Positions 57,156 through 64,000 of a stretch of DNA of 64,000 nucleotides are shown here, in pieces. The notes beneath the pieces are model-generated. The model was given only the letters and a program-made list of their open reading frames with translations, was not told where the DNA came from and searched no databases. The DNA is from Phenylobacterium koreense (lineage in GTDB: Bacteria > Pseudomonadota > Alphaproteobacteria > Caulobacterales > Caulobacteraceae). A program made the translations under genes and the position numbers. Numbering within the stretch: the first letter of the stretch is position 1; every line of letters begins with the position of its first letter. The stretch lies in the NCBI RefSeq assembly GCF_040545335.1, contig NZ_JBEPLU010000003.1, forward strand, positions 372,001 to 436,000, given 5' to 3'.

Positions 57156-60026
57156 ATGGCGATCGACGTCACCGTCCCGACGGCCAACTTCACCGAAGAC
57201 TCCCCCGCGCCCCTGAGCGGCATCGTCATCACCGATGTGGACACCACCATCTCCGCGACCGCGACCTTCAGCGTGACCCTGGGCGTCCTGTCGGCGACCG
57301 ACGCCGGCGGCGTGAGCGTCAGCGGAAGCGGCTCCAGCACCCTCATCCTCTCCGGGACCATCGACGACATCAACGCCTTCGTCGCGGCCGCCGGCGTGAA
57401 TTATGCGCCCGCCGCGAACGACGACGTCACGCGGATTCTCACCGTCACCGTCGACGATCTCATGGGGGGCACCGACATCGCCAACGGCGACCTCGTCATC
57501 GCCGCCGTCAACGACGCGCCGGTGGTCTCGGTCCCAGGCGGCGCCATCACCGTGACCGAGGACGTTCCCACCGCCCTGACCGGGATCAGCTTCAGCGACG
57601 CCGACGCCGGCTCAGCCTCGATGACCGCCACCTTCAGCGCCCCGACCGGCCTGCTGTCGGCGATCTCCGGCCTCGGCGTGGTCGTGGGCGGGACGGCCGA
57701 AGCCCTGACGCTCACCGGCTCGGCCGGCAACATCAACAGCTTCATCGCCTCCAGCAATCTGACCTACACCACCGCCGCGAACGCGACCGCCGATGTCGTC
57801 CTCACCGTCAACATCAACGATGGCGGCGGCGCGGGCAGCGGCGGAGCCCTGTCGGACTCGAATACGGTGACGCTCCAAGTCAGCGCGGTGAACGACGCCC
57901 CGACCATCCAGGCGCCGCCGTCGCTCACCCTGTCGCCCGGTTCCGGCCAGACCATCACCGGCATCCACTTTTCCGACGTCGACGTCGGCGACGGCGAGAT
58001 GCTGGCCCAGTTCAGCTTCGACTCCGGATCGACGTTGGCTTCCCTCCAGGGCGACGGCGGAACTCCGGTGTCCGTCAGCATCGACACCAGCCTGGGCATG
58101 CTGTTCCTCGCCGGCACGCTGACCGAGATCAACGATTTCATCGCCGGCGGCCATCTGCACCTCGACACCCCGATCGGGACCGACGCCGACCTGACGCTCA
58201 ACGTCTCCATCCACGACACCGGGTTCAGCGGCTCCGGCGGCCCGCTGGGCGCTACGACGGCGCTGCCGATCCACGTCGGGACGCCCAACGCCCCGCACGC
58301 CGGCGGCGTCACCATCGACGGCGACCTCGAACAGGGCGCGACGCTCACCGCCCTGCACACCCTCACCGATCCCGACGGCATGGGCGTGGTCAGCTACCAG
58401 TGGCAGGCGGACGGCGAGGATATCGACGGCGCCACCGACGTGGATTTCGTCCTCACCCAGGACGAGGTCGGCAAGGCCGTCACCGTGATCGCCAGCTTCC
58501 AGGACGGGCTAGGCGCCATCGAAACCGCGGTCTCGCCCGCGACCGGCCCGATCACCAACGTCAATGACGAGCCGACCGGCGGCGTGGCCATCTCGGGCGC
58601 GGCCCAACTCGGCCGCCTGCTGACCGCCGACACCTCGCACCTGGCCGATCTCGACGGCCTGGGCCTGTTCACCTACGAGTGGTACGCCGACGACGACGTC
58701 GTCGGAACGGGCGCGACCCTGGCTCTCGGCTCCGAAATGCTGGGCAAGTCCATCACGCTCACGGTGCGCTATCAGGACGACTTCGGCGCGAACGAGGAGG
58801 TGAGCTCCGATCCGGTGACCGTCACCGCCGCGCCCTCCCCGCCGTCGGAGCCGCCGCGAACCGTCGAGACCGTCGTCATCGGCGGCCGCACCATCACCTT
58901 CGAGACCTTCATCGGCCCCGACGGGCTCGAGCACCGGTCCATCGACCTTCCGCCCAACGGCAGTTCGGCGCAGGCGCCGATCCAGATTCCCCTGTTCGAC
59001 AATCCAGACGCCCTGGTGCTGACCCTCCCGTCGGGCCTGGGCCTCCTGGCCAGCGGCCTGACCGCGCCGGCCAGCCTGCCCAGTCTCGGCGGCCTGATCT
59101 CCCAGGCCAATCCGGAGCTCCCGGACGATGTCATCCAGGGCCTTATCGGCCGGCTTGGCCAGAGCGCGGGCTTCTTTACGGACGTGCTCCTTCCGTCCGG
59201 CCCGTTCCAACCCGTCGCTCCGGTTCTGTTCAACGGCGATCCCAGCTCCCTGCTGGCGATGACGCTGCATGGGATCGGCGGGGTCACTGACGGGTTCGAC
59301 GGCGCCGACCTGCCCAATTTCGAGCTGAACTATCTCGACTTCGTCGCGCTCGTCGGTTCGGCCCGGCTCACCGGCGGCCTCGGCCAGAACTTCGTCGTCG
59401 CCGACGCCGCCAGGCAGTACATCGTCCTGGGCGAGGGCGACGACGAGCTGCATGGCGGCGGCGGGGCCGACACAATCGGCTCGGCCGGCGGGAACGACGG
59501 CCTCTTCGGGGACGACGGCGAAGACACGGTCTTCGGAGGCGAAGGGGACGATCAGGCGTTCGGCGGCCAGGGCGGCGACACCGTCCAGGGCAATGTCGGG
59601 GCCGACCTCGTCCACGGAAACCAGGGGAACGACCTGCTCTATGGCGGCCAGGGCGACGACATCGTCCGCGGCGGCCAGGGGAACGACATGGCCTTCGGCG
59701 ACCTCGGAAACGACCTCGTCTTCGGCGATCTCGGAAACGACACCCTCCACGGCGGCGAGGGCGCCGACACCCTCTCGGGCGGCCAGGGTGACGACATACT
59801 GTCCGGCGGCGCGGGCGCCGACGTCTTCCGGCTGGCGGCGGGTGAAGGCCTTGACCGGGTGACCGACTTCACCGCCGCCGACCACGTGGTCCTTGCCCAG
59901 GGCGTCGCCTTCACCCTGCGCCAGGAAGGCGCCGACACCGTCATCGACCTCGGCGACGAGGGCCGCATGACCCTCACCGGCGTCCAGCTCGGCCTTCTCC
60001 CCGAAGGCTGGCTCACCGTCGCCTGA
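57156..60026 (+). CDS. Modular RTX surface protein (cadherin-like, Ig-like and calcium-binding repeats)
   Basis: A 956-residue acidic, Asp/Gly-rich protein. Residues about 1-390 form three cadherin-like repeats of about 115-130 residues, each ending in a NDAP- or NAP-like junction. Two Ig-like repeats follow (YQWQADGEDIDGATD ... TYEWYADDDVVGTGATL, about 390-560), then a less repetitive region (560-750) and about 14 RTX nonapeptides (about 760-890). The protein ends PEGWLTVA. It has no signal peptide, fitting type I secretion via the C-terminus. It likely binds calcium and acts in adhesion or as a surface layer component. No transporter genes are adjacent. Confidence 0.9.
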   Translation: MAIDVTVPTANFTEDSPAPLSGIVITDVDTTISATATFSVTLGVLSATDAGGVSVSGSGSSTLILSGTIDDINAFVAAAGVNYAPAANDDVTRILTVTVDDLMGGTDIANGDLVIAAVNDAPVVSVPGGAITVTEDVPTALTGISFSDADAGSASMTATFSAPTGLLSAISGLGVVVGGTAEALTLTGSAGNINSFIASSNLTYTTAANATADVVLTVNINDGGGAGSGGALSDSNTVTLQVSAVNDAPTIQAPPSLTLSPGSGQTITGIHFSDVDVGDGEMLAQFSFDSGSTLASLQGDGGTPVSVSIDTSLGMLFLAGTLTEINDFIAGGHLHLDTPIGTDADLTLNVSIHDTGFSGSGGPLGATTALPIHVGTPNAPHAGGVTIDGDLEQGATLTALHTLTDPDGMGVVSYQWQADGEDIDGATDVDFVLTQDEVGKAVTVIASFQDGLGAIETAVSPATGPITNVNDEPTGGVAISGAAQLGRLLTADTSHLADLDGLGLFTYEWYADDDVVGTGATLALGSEMLGKSITLTVRYQDDFGANEEVSSDPVTVTAAPSPPSEPPRTVETVVIGGRTITFETFIGPDGLEHRSIDLPPNGSSAQAPIQIPLFDNPDALVLTLPSGLGLLASGLTAPASLPSLGGLISQANPELPDDVIQGLIGRLGQSAGFFTDVLLPSGPFQPVAPVLFNGDPSSLLAMTLHGIGGVTDGFDGADLPNFELNYLDFVALVGSARLTGGLGQNFVVADAARQYIVLGEGDDELHGGGGADTIGSAGGNDGLFGDDGEDTVFGGEGDDQAFGGQGGDTVQGNVGADLVHGNQGNDLLYGGQGDDIVRGGQGNDMAFGDLGNDLVFGDLGNDTLHGGEGADTLSGGQGDDILSGGAGADVFRLAAGEGLDRVTDFTAADHVVLAQGVAFTLRQEGADTVIDLGDEGRMTLTGVQLGLLPEGWLTVA
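59430..59826 (+). repeat. RTX nonapeptide repeat array
   Basis: In-frame tandem 27-bp units coding GGxGxDxUx-type nonapeptides (for example GGQGDDIVR, GGQGNDMAF, GDLGNDLVF, GDLGNDTLH, GGEGADTLS). The units GDLGNDLVF and GDLGNDTLH are nearly identical at DNA level, a sign of recent duplication. They fold as a calcium-bound beta roll. Confidence 0.9.
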
Positions 60027-60040
60027 CCGAACCGCGCAGA

Positions 60041-60103
60041 AATCCTCCCCCTTTGGGGGAGGCGCCGCGAAGGTGAGACCGCGAAGGCGGTCTCATCCCT
60101 CAC
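60041..60103. repeat. Gene-end palindromic repeat, copy 9
   Basis: TCCTCCCCCTTTGGGGGAGG followed by GAGACCGCGAAGGCGGTCTC, itself an 8-bp hairpin. It lies between the convergent RTX and GNAT genes. Confidence 0.7.
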
Positions 60104-60108
60104 ATTCG

Positions 60109-60588
60109 TCACTCCGCCAGCGCGGCCAAGGGCCCATCCGTCAGTCTACGGACAGTCCATCCGCTCTGCGCGCTCGCCCCCAGCGAATCGTAGAACGCGA
60201 TCGACGGCGCGTTCCAGTCCAGCACCGACCATTCCAGCCGCGCCAGCCCCTCCTCCCGGCACCGCTGCGCCAGCCGCCGCAGCAGCGCCTTGCCCGCGCC
60301 CAGGCCGCGAGCCTCTGGAACCACGAACAGGTCCTCCAGATAGATTCCGTGCCGCCCACGGAAGGTCGAGAAATTGTAGAACCACAGGGCGAAGCCCACC
60401 GGCCGCCCATCCGCCTCGGCGATGTCGCAGAAGGCCCGCGGAGCCTCGCCGAACAGCGCCTGCGCCACGTCCGCCTCGGTGGCGTCCACCTCGTCCAGCA
60501 GCTTCTCGTACTCGGCCAGCGCCCGGATGAAGCCATAGATGACCGGCGCGTCCGCCGGCGTGGCGGAACGGATCTCGACGCGCGCCAT
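60109..60588 (-). CDS. GNAT N-acetyltransferase of the SSAT/thialysine type
   Basis: A 159-residue GNAT. MARVEIRSATPADAPVIYGFIRALAEYEKL and the acetyl-CoA loop YLEDLFVVPEARGLGAGKALLRRLA are characteristic for the spermidine/spermine or thialysine acetyltransferase (SAT2) branch. LDWNAPSIAFYDSLGA completes the fold. It probably acetylates a diamine or amino acid side chain in the cytoplasm. It is the last gene on the reverse strand after an SDR pair, separated from them by a repeat. Confidence 0.9.
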   Translation of the reverse strand: MARVEIRSATPADAPVIYGFIRALAEYEKLLDEVDATEADVAQALFGEAPRAFCDIAEADGRPVGFALWFYNFSTFRGRHGIYLEDLFVVPEARGLGAGKALLRRLAQRCREEGLARLEWSVLDWNAPSIAFYDSLGASAQSGWTVRRLTDGPLAALAE

Positions 60589-60607
60589 GAAGTCTCCTCA
60601 ACACAAA

Positions 60608-60676
60608 AACGCCCCCTCAGTCCAATGGGGGGAGCATCCGAAGCCAGGCCGGGGGCCCCGCCACAAGGCGGCCTTG
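60608..60676. repeat. Gene-end palindromic repeat, copy 10
   Basis: GCCCCCTCAGTCCAATGGGGGGAGCATC, then GGGGGCCCCGCC and the CAAGGCGG arm. It ends at the stop codon of the SDR gene at 60678. Confidence 0.65.
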
Positions 60677-60677
60677 C

Positions 60678-61535
60678 CTACCCCACCACCACTCCGGGCG
60701 GCGGCTTGCTGCTCTCGGGCACGAAGAAGTCCGGCATCAGCCGGGCGGTCGGATCGACCCGGTACTTGTCGAAGTCCCGCACGCCCTCCTCGTAGAGGAA
60801 GCTGTCGTCGATCAGGAAGTTGCCGGTGAACTCGCGGCTCGGCTTTACGAAGATCGCGTGGGCGGCGTCGGCCATGATCTCCGGAGTCCGGCACTGCTTC
60901 ATGCCTTCCTCGCCGGCCAGGGCGAACTGGATCGCCGCCGTGGCGATCCCAGTGCGCGGCCACAGGGCGTTGAAGGCTACCCCGTCCTTCCGGAACTCCG
61001 CAGCCATGCCCAGCACGCACATGCTCATGCCGTACTTGGCCATGCTGTAGGCTACATGCCCCTCGAACCAGCGCGGGTTCATGTCCAGGGGCGGCGACAG
61101 CATCAGCACGTGCGGATTGGCCGCCTTGAGGAGGTACGGCAGGCAGGCCTTGGAGGTCAGGTAGGTCCCGCGCGCGTTCACCTGGTTCATCAGGTCGTAG
61201 CGCTTCATCTCGGTCGCCAGGGTGCCGGTGAGCTGAATCGCCGAGGCGTTGTTCACGCAGATGTCGATGCCGCCGAACTTGGCCGCCGTCTGCTCCACCG
61301 CCTCGTAGACGCTGGCCTCGTCGCGCACGTCCACCACCAGCGGCAGGGCCTTGCCGCCGGCCTTCTCGATCTCCGCCGCGGCGGTGTAGATCGTGCCCGG
61401 CAGGTGTTTGTGCGGCTCGGCGGTCTTGGCGGCGATGGCGATGTTCGCCCCGTCCTTGGCCGCCCGCAGCGCGATGGCCAGGCCGATGCCCCGGCTCGCG
61501 CCGGTGACGAACAGGGTCTTGCCTTGCAGGCTCAT
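60678..61535 (-). CDS. SDR family oxidoreductase, HSDL2-like
   Basis: A 285-residue SDR with cofactor motif TGASRGIG (11-18), NNAS in place of NNAG, and catalytic YSMAK. The segment AKTAEPHKHLPGTIYTAAAEIEKAGG is typical of HSDL2-like SDRs, which are linked with fatty-acid metabolism. The strand that normally carries the catalytic Ser reads VLMLSPPLDM. Its start overlaps the stop of the preceding SDR by 4 bp; with the crotonase gene upstream this forms a three-gene operon. Confidence 0.9.
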   Translation of the reverse strand: MSLQGKTLFVTGASRGIGLAIALRAAKDGANIAIAAKTAEPHKHLPGTIYTAAAEIEKAGGKALPLVVDVRDEASVYEAVEQTAAKFGGIDICVNNASAIQLTGTLATEMKRYDLMNQVNARGTYLTSKACLPYLLKAANPHVLMLSPPLDMNPRWFEGHVAYSMAKYGMSMCVLGMAAEFRKDGVAFNALWPRTGIATAAIQFALAGEEGMKQCRTPEIMADAAHAIFVKPSREFTGNFLIDDSFLYEEGVRDFDKYRVDPTARLMPDFFVPESSKPPPGVVVG

Positions 61536-62491
61536 AGGCTAACTCCGGTGATCTCTTCGGACAGCATCCACAGGCGGTCGGCCGCCTCGGGATCGACGGC
61601 GTAAGGCATGACGCCCTTCATCGGGTTGGCCTGCGACCACATCGGCGCCTGGGCGCAATCTTCCAGATAGAGCCCGCCGATGCCTTCCAGCTCCTCGCCG
61701 ACCGCGGCCCAGACGCTGGTCGAGGCGCCCTGCTCGGGCGTCTTGAAGCCCTCGCGGACATTGCCCTCGTCGTCGATCCAGCCCATCGCCTTCATCTCGT
61801 CTTCGGAGAGGTAGCGCTGCAGCGGGGTCATGATGCCGCCCGGCATGACTGCATTGGCCGTCACCCCGTGCTCTTCGAACCGGTCGTTGTAGCCCACGGC
61901 GAACAGGGCGTTGGCGGTCTTCGACTGGCCATAGGCCTCCCACTTGTCGTAGGGCCGCGAGAGATAGTTCGGGTCGTCCCAGTGGATGTCGCTGCGCCGG
62001 TGGCCGATGGACGACAGCACCACCACCCGCGCCGTGCGGTCCTCCTCGGCGGCGTTCAGCATCGCCCGGGTCAGCCCCACGGTCAGCACGAAGTGGCCGA
62101 AGTGGTTGGTGCCGATCTGCAGCTCCAGGTCCTCTGCGGTCCGCAGCAGTGGGGTCGCCATCACCCCGGCGTTGTTGATCAGGATGTCCAGCGGCGCGTC
62201 GCCCCAGGCGTCCACGAACGAGCCTACCGACGACAGGCTCGCCAGGTCCAGGGTTCCGGCGACCACCCGGTCGGCGCCGATGCTCTCGTTGATCTCCACC
62301 GCCGCCTTCTCGCCGGCCGAGCGGTCGCGCACCGCCAGCATCACGTCGGCCCCGGCGCCCGCCAGGGCCCGGGCGGTCTCCAGCCCGATGCCGCTCGCCC
62401 CGCCGGTGACGATGACGTTGCGCCCCGAAAGGTCGTGGTCGGCCACCACCAGGCGGGCCGGGGTGAAGGCGCCGAAGCGCGAACGGATCAT
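61532..62491 (-). CDS. SDR family oxidoreductase, retinol-dehydrogenase-like
   Basis: A 319-residue SDR. VIVTGGASGIGLETARALA binds the cofactor. INNAGVM, VVLSSIGHRRSDIHWDDPNY and the catalytic YGQSKTAN are typical of the retinol dehydrogenase/WW-domain oxidoreductase-like branch. The substrate is probably a lipophilic alcohol or ketone. It begins 4 bp after the crotonase stop and overlaps the next SDR by 4 bp, so the three are translated together. Cytoplasmic. Confidence 0.9.
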   Translation of the reverse strand: MIRSRFGAFTPARLVVADHDLSGRNVIVTGGASGIGLETARALAGAGADVMLAVRDRSAGEKAAVEINESIGADRVVAGTLDLASLSSVGSFVDAWGDAPLDILINNAGVMATPLLRTAEDLELQIGTNHFGHFVLTVGLTRAMLNAAEEDRTARVVVLSSIGHRRSDIHWDDPNYLSRPYDKWEAYGQSKTANALFAVGYNDRFEEHGVTANAVMPGGIMTPLQRYLSEDEMKAMGWIDDEGNVREGFKTPEQGASTSVWAAVGEELEGIGGLYLEDCAQAPMWSQANPMKGVMPYAVDPEAADRLWMLSEEITGVSL

Positions 62492-62495
62492 GGTC

Positions 62496-63275
62496 TCAGG
62501 AAACCTTGCTGAAGTCGGGGGCGCGCTTCTCGGCGAAGGCGGCGAAGGCCTCCTTGGCCTCGGCGGACTTGAGTTGCGCGCCGAAATGCACGCCCTCCTC
62601 GTCCATGCGCGCCGACAGCGCCGCCTCGTCGCGCATCAGCGCCTTGGTGATGGTCACCGCGGCCGGCGGGCGCGCCGCCACGGCGTCCGCCGCCGCGCGG
62701 GCCCTGGCGCGAAGCTGGTCCAGCGGAACCACCTCGTTGGCGATGCCCCACTCCACCGCCTTCCTGGCGTCCACCGCTTCGCCCAGCACGAACATGGCGA
62801 AGGCCCGCGCGTGGCCGATCCGGCTCGGCAGCGTGATGCTGGAGGCCGCCTCCGGCACCAGGGCCAGGTTCACGAACGGCGTGGTCAGCAGCGCGTTCTC
62901 GGCCACATAGACTAGGTCGCAGTGCAGCAGCATAGTGGTCCCCACGCCCACCGCCCGGCCGTTGACCGCCGCGATCAGCGGCGTCTTGGCCCGCGCCAGC
63001 GCCGCCAGCAGCGGATTGCCGCCCCGCCGCGCCTCCCCCGCCGCCCGGTCGCCGGCGTTCACCGCCGCGAAGTCGGACAGGTCGTTGCCGGCCGTGAACA
63101 TGTCGCCATTGCCCTGGATCAGGATGCAGCGCACGTCCTTGTCGAACTCGGCCTGATCGATGGCGTCGCCCAGCGCCTGGTACATCTCCCGGGTCAGGGC
63201 GTTCTTCTTCTCCGGCCGGTTCATGGTCAGCGTCAGCACGCCCCCGGCCTTCTCGATCAGAATATGTTCGGACAT
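62496..63275 (-). CDS. Crotonase-family protein, enoyl-CoA isomerase-like
   Basis: A 259-residue crotonase. The oxyanion-hole regions FTAGNDLSDF and NGRAVGVGTTML are present. The Glu that classical hydratases carry in GGGCELA is absent (GVGTTML), and the second hydratase Glu is also replaced (LTTPFVNL). Glu142 in LALVPEAASS is kept, as in delta3-delta2-enoyl-CoA isomerases of the PECI type. This suggests isomerisation of unsaturated acyl-CoA rather than hydration (inference). It heads the operon with two SDR genes. Confidence 0.88.
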   Translation of the reverse strand: MSEHILIEKAGGVLTLTMNRPEKKNALTREMYQALGDAIDQAEFDKDVRCILIQGNGDMFTAGNDLSDFAAVNAGDRAAGEARRGGNPLLAALARAKTPLIAAVNGRAVGVGTTMLLHCDLVYVAENALLTTPFVNLALVPEAASSITLPSRIGHARAFAMFVLGEAVDARKAVEWGIANEVVPLDQLRARARAAADAVAARPPAAVTITKALMRDEAALSARMDEEGVHFGAQLKSAEAKEAFAAFAEKRAPDFSKVS

Positions 63276-63353
63276 GAAGATGCGCTCCGGCTGGACAACT
63301 TACGCCGTATGCTAGCGCGCGCCGTCGCGAATGAAATCCACAATCCAGCGCCA

Positions 63354-63420
63354 AGATCCTCCCTCGCCGGGGAGGTGGATCGAAGGGAGACGGAGGAGCC
63401 GCCGTAAGGCGGTCCCACCT
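63354..63420. repeat. Gene-end palindromic repeat, copy 11
   Basis: GATCCTCCCTCGCCGGGGAGGTGG, GGGAGACGGAGGAGCC and CCGCCGTAAGGCGGTCC. It lies between the tandem MBL-hydrolase and crotonase genes. Confidence 0.7.
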
Positions 63421-63431
63421 ATCTGCGAGCC

Positions 63432-64000
63432 TCACACCGCCCGATACCAGGCCACCCCCGCCTCATCCTCCTCGCGCACCGCCATCCCGCGGGCGATCAG
63501 GCAGTTGAGGTGCGCCAGGCTCTCGCCGGTCGCCAGGCCCAGCACGTTGTGGTCGATCTTGCGGCGGAACAGCACCGGGAACACGTCCACCACCCGCCTG
63601 GGCTCGGCGATCAGCCGGTGCAGCCGCGCCAGGCCCCGCTCGTGCCCGCCGATCAGGTGATCCACCCGCGCGTGCAGCCCATGGAACGGGTCGTTGTGAG
63701 CCGGCAGCACCAGCACGTCGTCGCGCACCCGCGCCTTGATCCGCGCCAGCGAGCTCAGCCACTCGCTCAAGGGGTCGCCCTCCGGCTCGGTGGGGAACAC
63801 CGAGACGTTAGAGGAGATCTTCGGCAGCACCTGGTCGCCCGAGATGAACAGCTTCAGGTCCGGTTGCCACAGGCACACGTGCTCGGGCGAATGGCCCGCC
63901 CCGATCACCACCTCCCAGGGCCGGCCGCCGATCTCGACGATCTCGCCGTCGCTCACCCGCCGGAACGAGTCCGGCAGGGCGTGCAGCCCCTTGCCGAAGC
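63432..64000 (-). CDS. MBL-fold metallo-hydrolase, C-terminal part
   Basis: The 5' end lies beyond the window; the frame stays open to 64000 (upstream residues read FGKGLHALPDSFRRVSDGE). Visible are the metal-site regions GAGHSPEHVCL, FISGDQVLPKISSNVSVFP and LPAHNDPFHG of the metallo-beta-lactamase superfamily, followed by a winged-helix-like tail. Relatives are LACTB2-like or glyoxalase II-like hydrolases acting on thioesters; a role with the neighbouring acyl-CoA genes is plausible but not shown. Confidence 0.88.
   Translation of the reverse strand, partial: FGKGLHALPDSFRRVSDGEIVEIGGRPWEVVIGAGHSPEHVCLWQPDLKLFISGDQVLPKISSNVSVFPTEPEGDPLSEWLSSLARIKARVRDDVLVLPAHNDPFHGLHARVDHLIGGHERGLARLHRLIAEPRRVVDVFPVLFRRKIDHNVLGLATGESLAHLNCLIARGMAVREEDEAGVAWYRAV

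Noticed and set aside
59430..59826. Tandem DNA repeats as a CRISPR or satellite array
   Set aside because: The period is an in-frame 27 bp that codes RTX nonapeptides; no constant repeats with unique spacers.

Overview
The window is GC-rich, densely coding chromosome from an alphaproteobacterium. It most likely comes from Caulobacteraceae (Caulobacter/Phenylobacterium type). I infer this from gene content and neighbourhoods familiar from that group: nit/DUF1178/grxC/comF with an NDUFAF5-like methyltransferase, ppiC-argJ near secA, accA near xerD and aroKB, and bolA / J-protein / cobS. Short GC-rich palindromic repeats at gene ends fit too. No rRNA, tRNA, IS element, prophage or CRISPR array is visible. 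About 57 genes can be supported; the first (arfB) and last (MBL hydrolase) run off the window.

Layout. 0-13.9 kb: ArfB tail, a lipoprotein, the chaperone ClpB, a sulfatase divergent from a FadL-type outer-membrane protein, a secreted M20 peptidase, the nit/DUF1178/grxC/comF group, a BioC-like methyltransferase, a DUF4168 protein and a glycerate-kinase-like protein. 13.9-14.1 kb: a structured intergenic element that may be a small RNA. 14.1-27.2 kb: MutT, a serralysin, RhlE, a DPP4-type S9 peptidase, ArgJ, a lipoprotein PPIase, a thiolase and SecA. 27.3-37 kb: accessory metabolism, comprising a methyltransferase, a beta-lactamase-fold hydrolase, a quinone reductase, a carotenoid oxygenase with a divergent TetR regulator, an epoxide hydrolase, threonine aldolase and nitronate monooxygenase. 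37-43.5 kb: AccA, a glycine-zipper envelope protein, XerD with an uncharacterised coupled partner, AroK-AroB and a stand-alone receiver. 43.5-47.3 kb: a three-gene molybdenum hydroxylase operon. 47.3-54.8 kb: BolA, a J-protein, a flavodoxin-fold oxidoreductase, CobS, an AraC regulator divergent from a TauD-type dioxygenase, a GNAT and an MFS exporter. 54.8-64 kb: a highly expressed-looking SDR, a helical small protein, a 956-residue modular RTX surface protein, and a reverse-strand acyl-CoA/SDR operon ending in an MBL hydrolase.

How the genes work together. Housekeeping functions (protein quality control, secretion, shikimate, arginine and fatty-acid synthesis, chromosome dimer resolution) are mixed with a catabolic and envelope repertoire aimed at lipids, peptides, sulfate esters and aromatic or terpenoid compounds. 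Several tandem pairs overlap by 4 bp (ATGA/GTGA), indicating translational coupling.

I do not see a clearly new multi-gene defence or mobile system. The best leads for something undescribed are the possible small RNA at 13980-14115, the 11-copy gene-end palindromic repeat family, the inverted repeats in divergent promoters (6041, 32785, 51870), the sulfatase with a non-canonical CSTTR active-site motif, CobS without an adjacent CobT, and the uncharacterised secreted protein translationally coupled to XerD.
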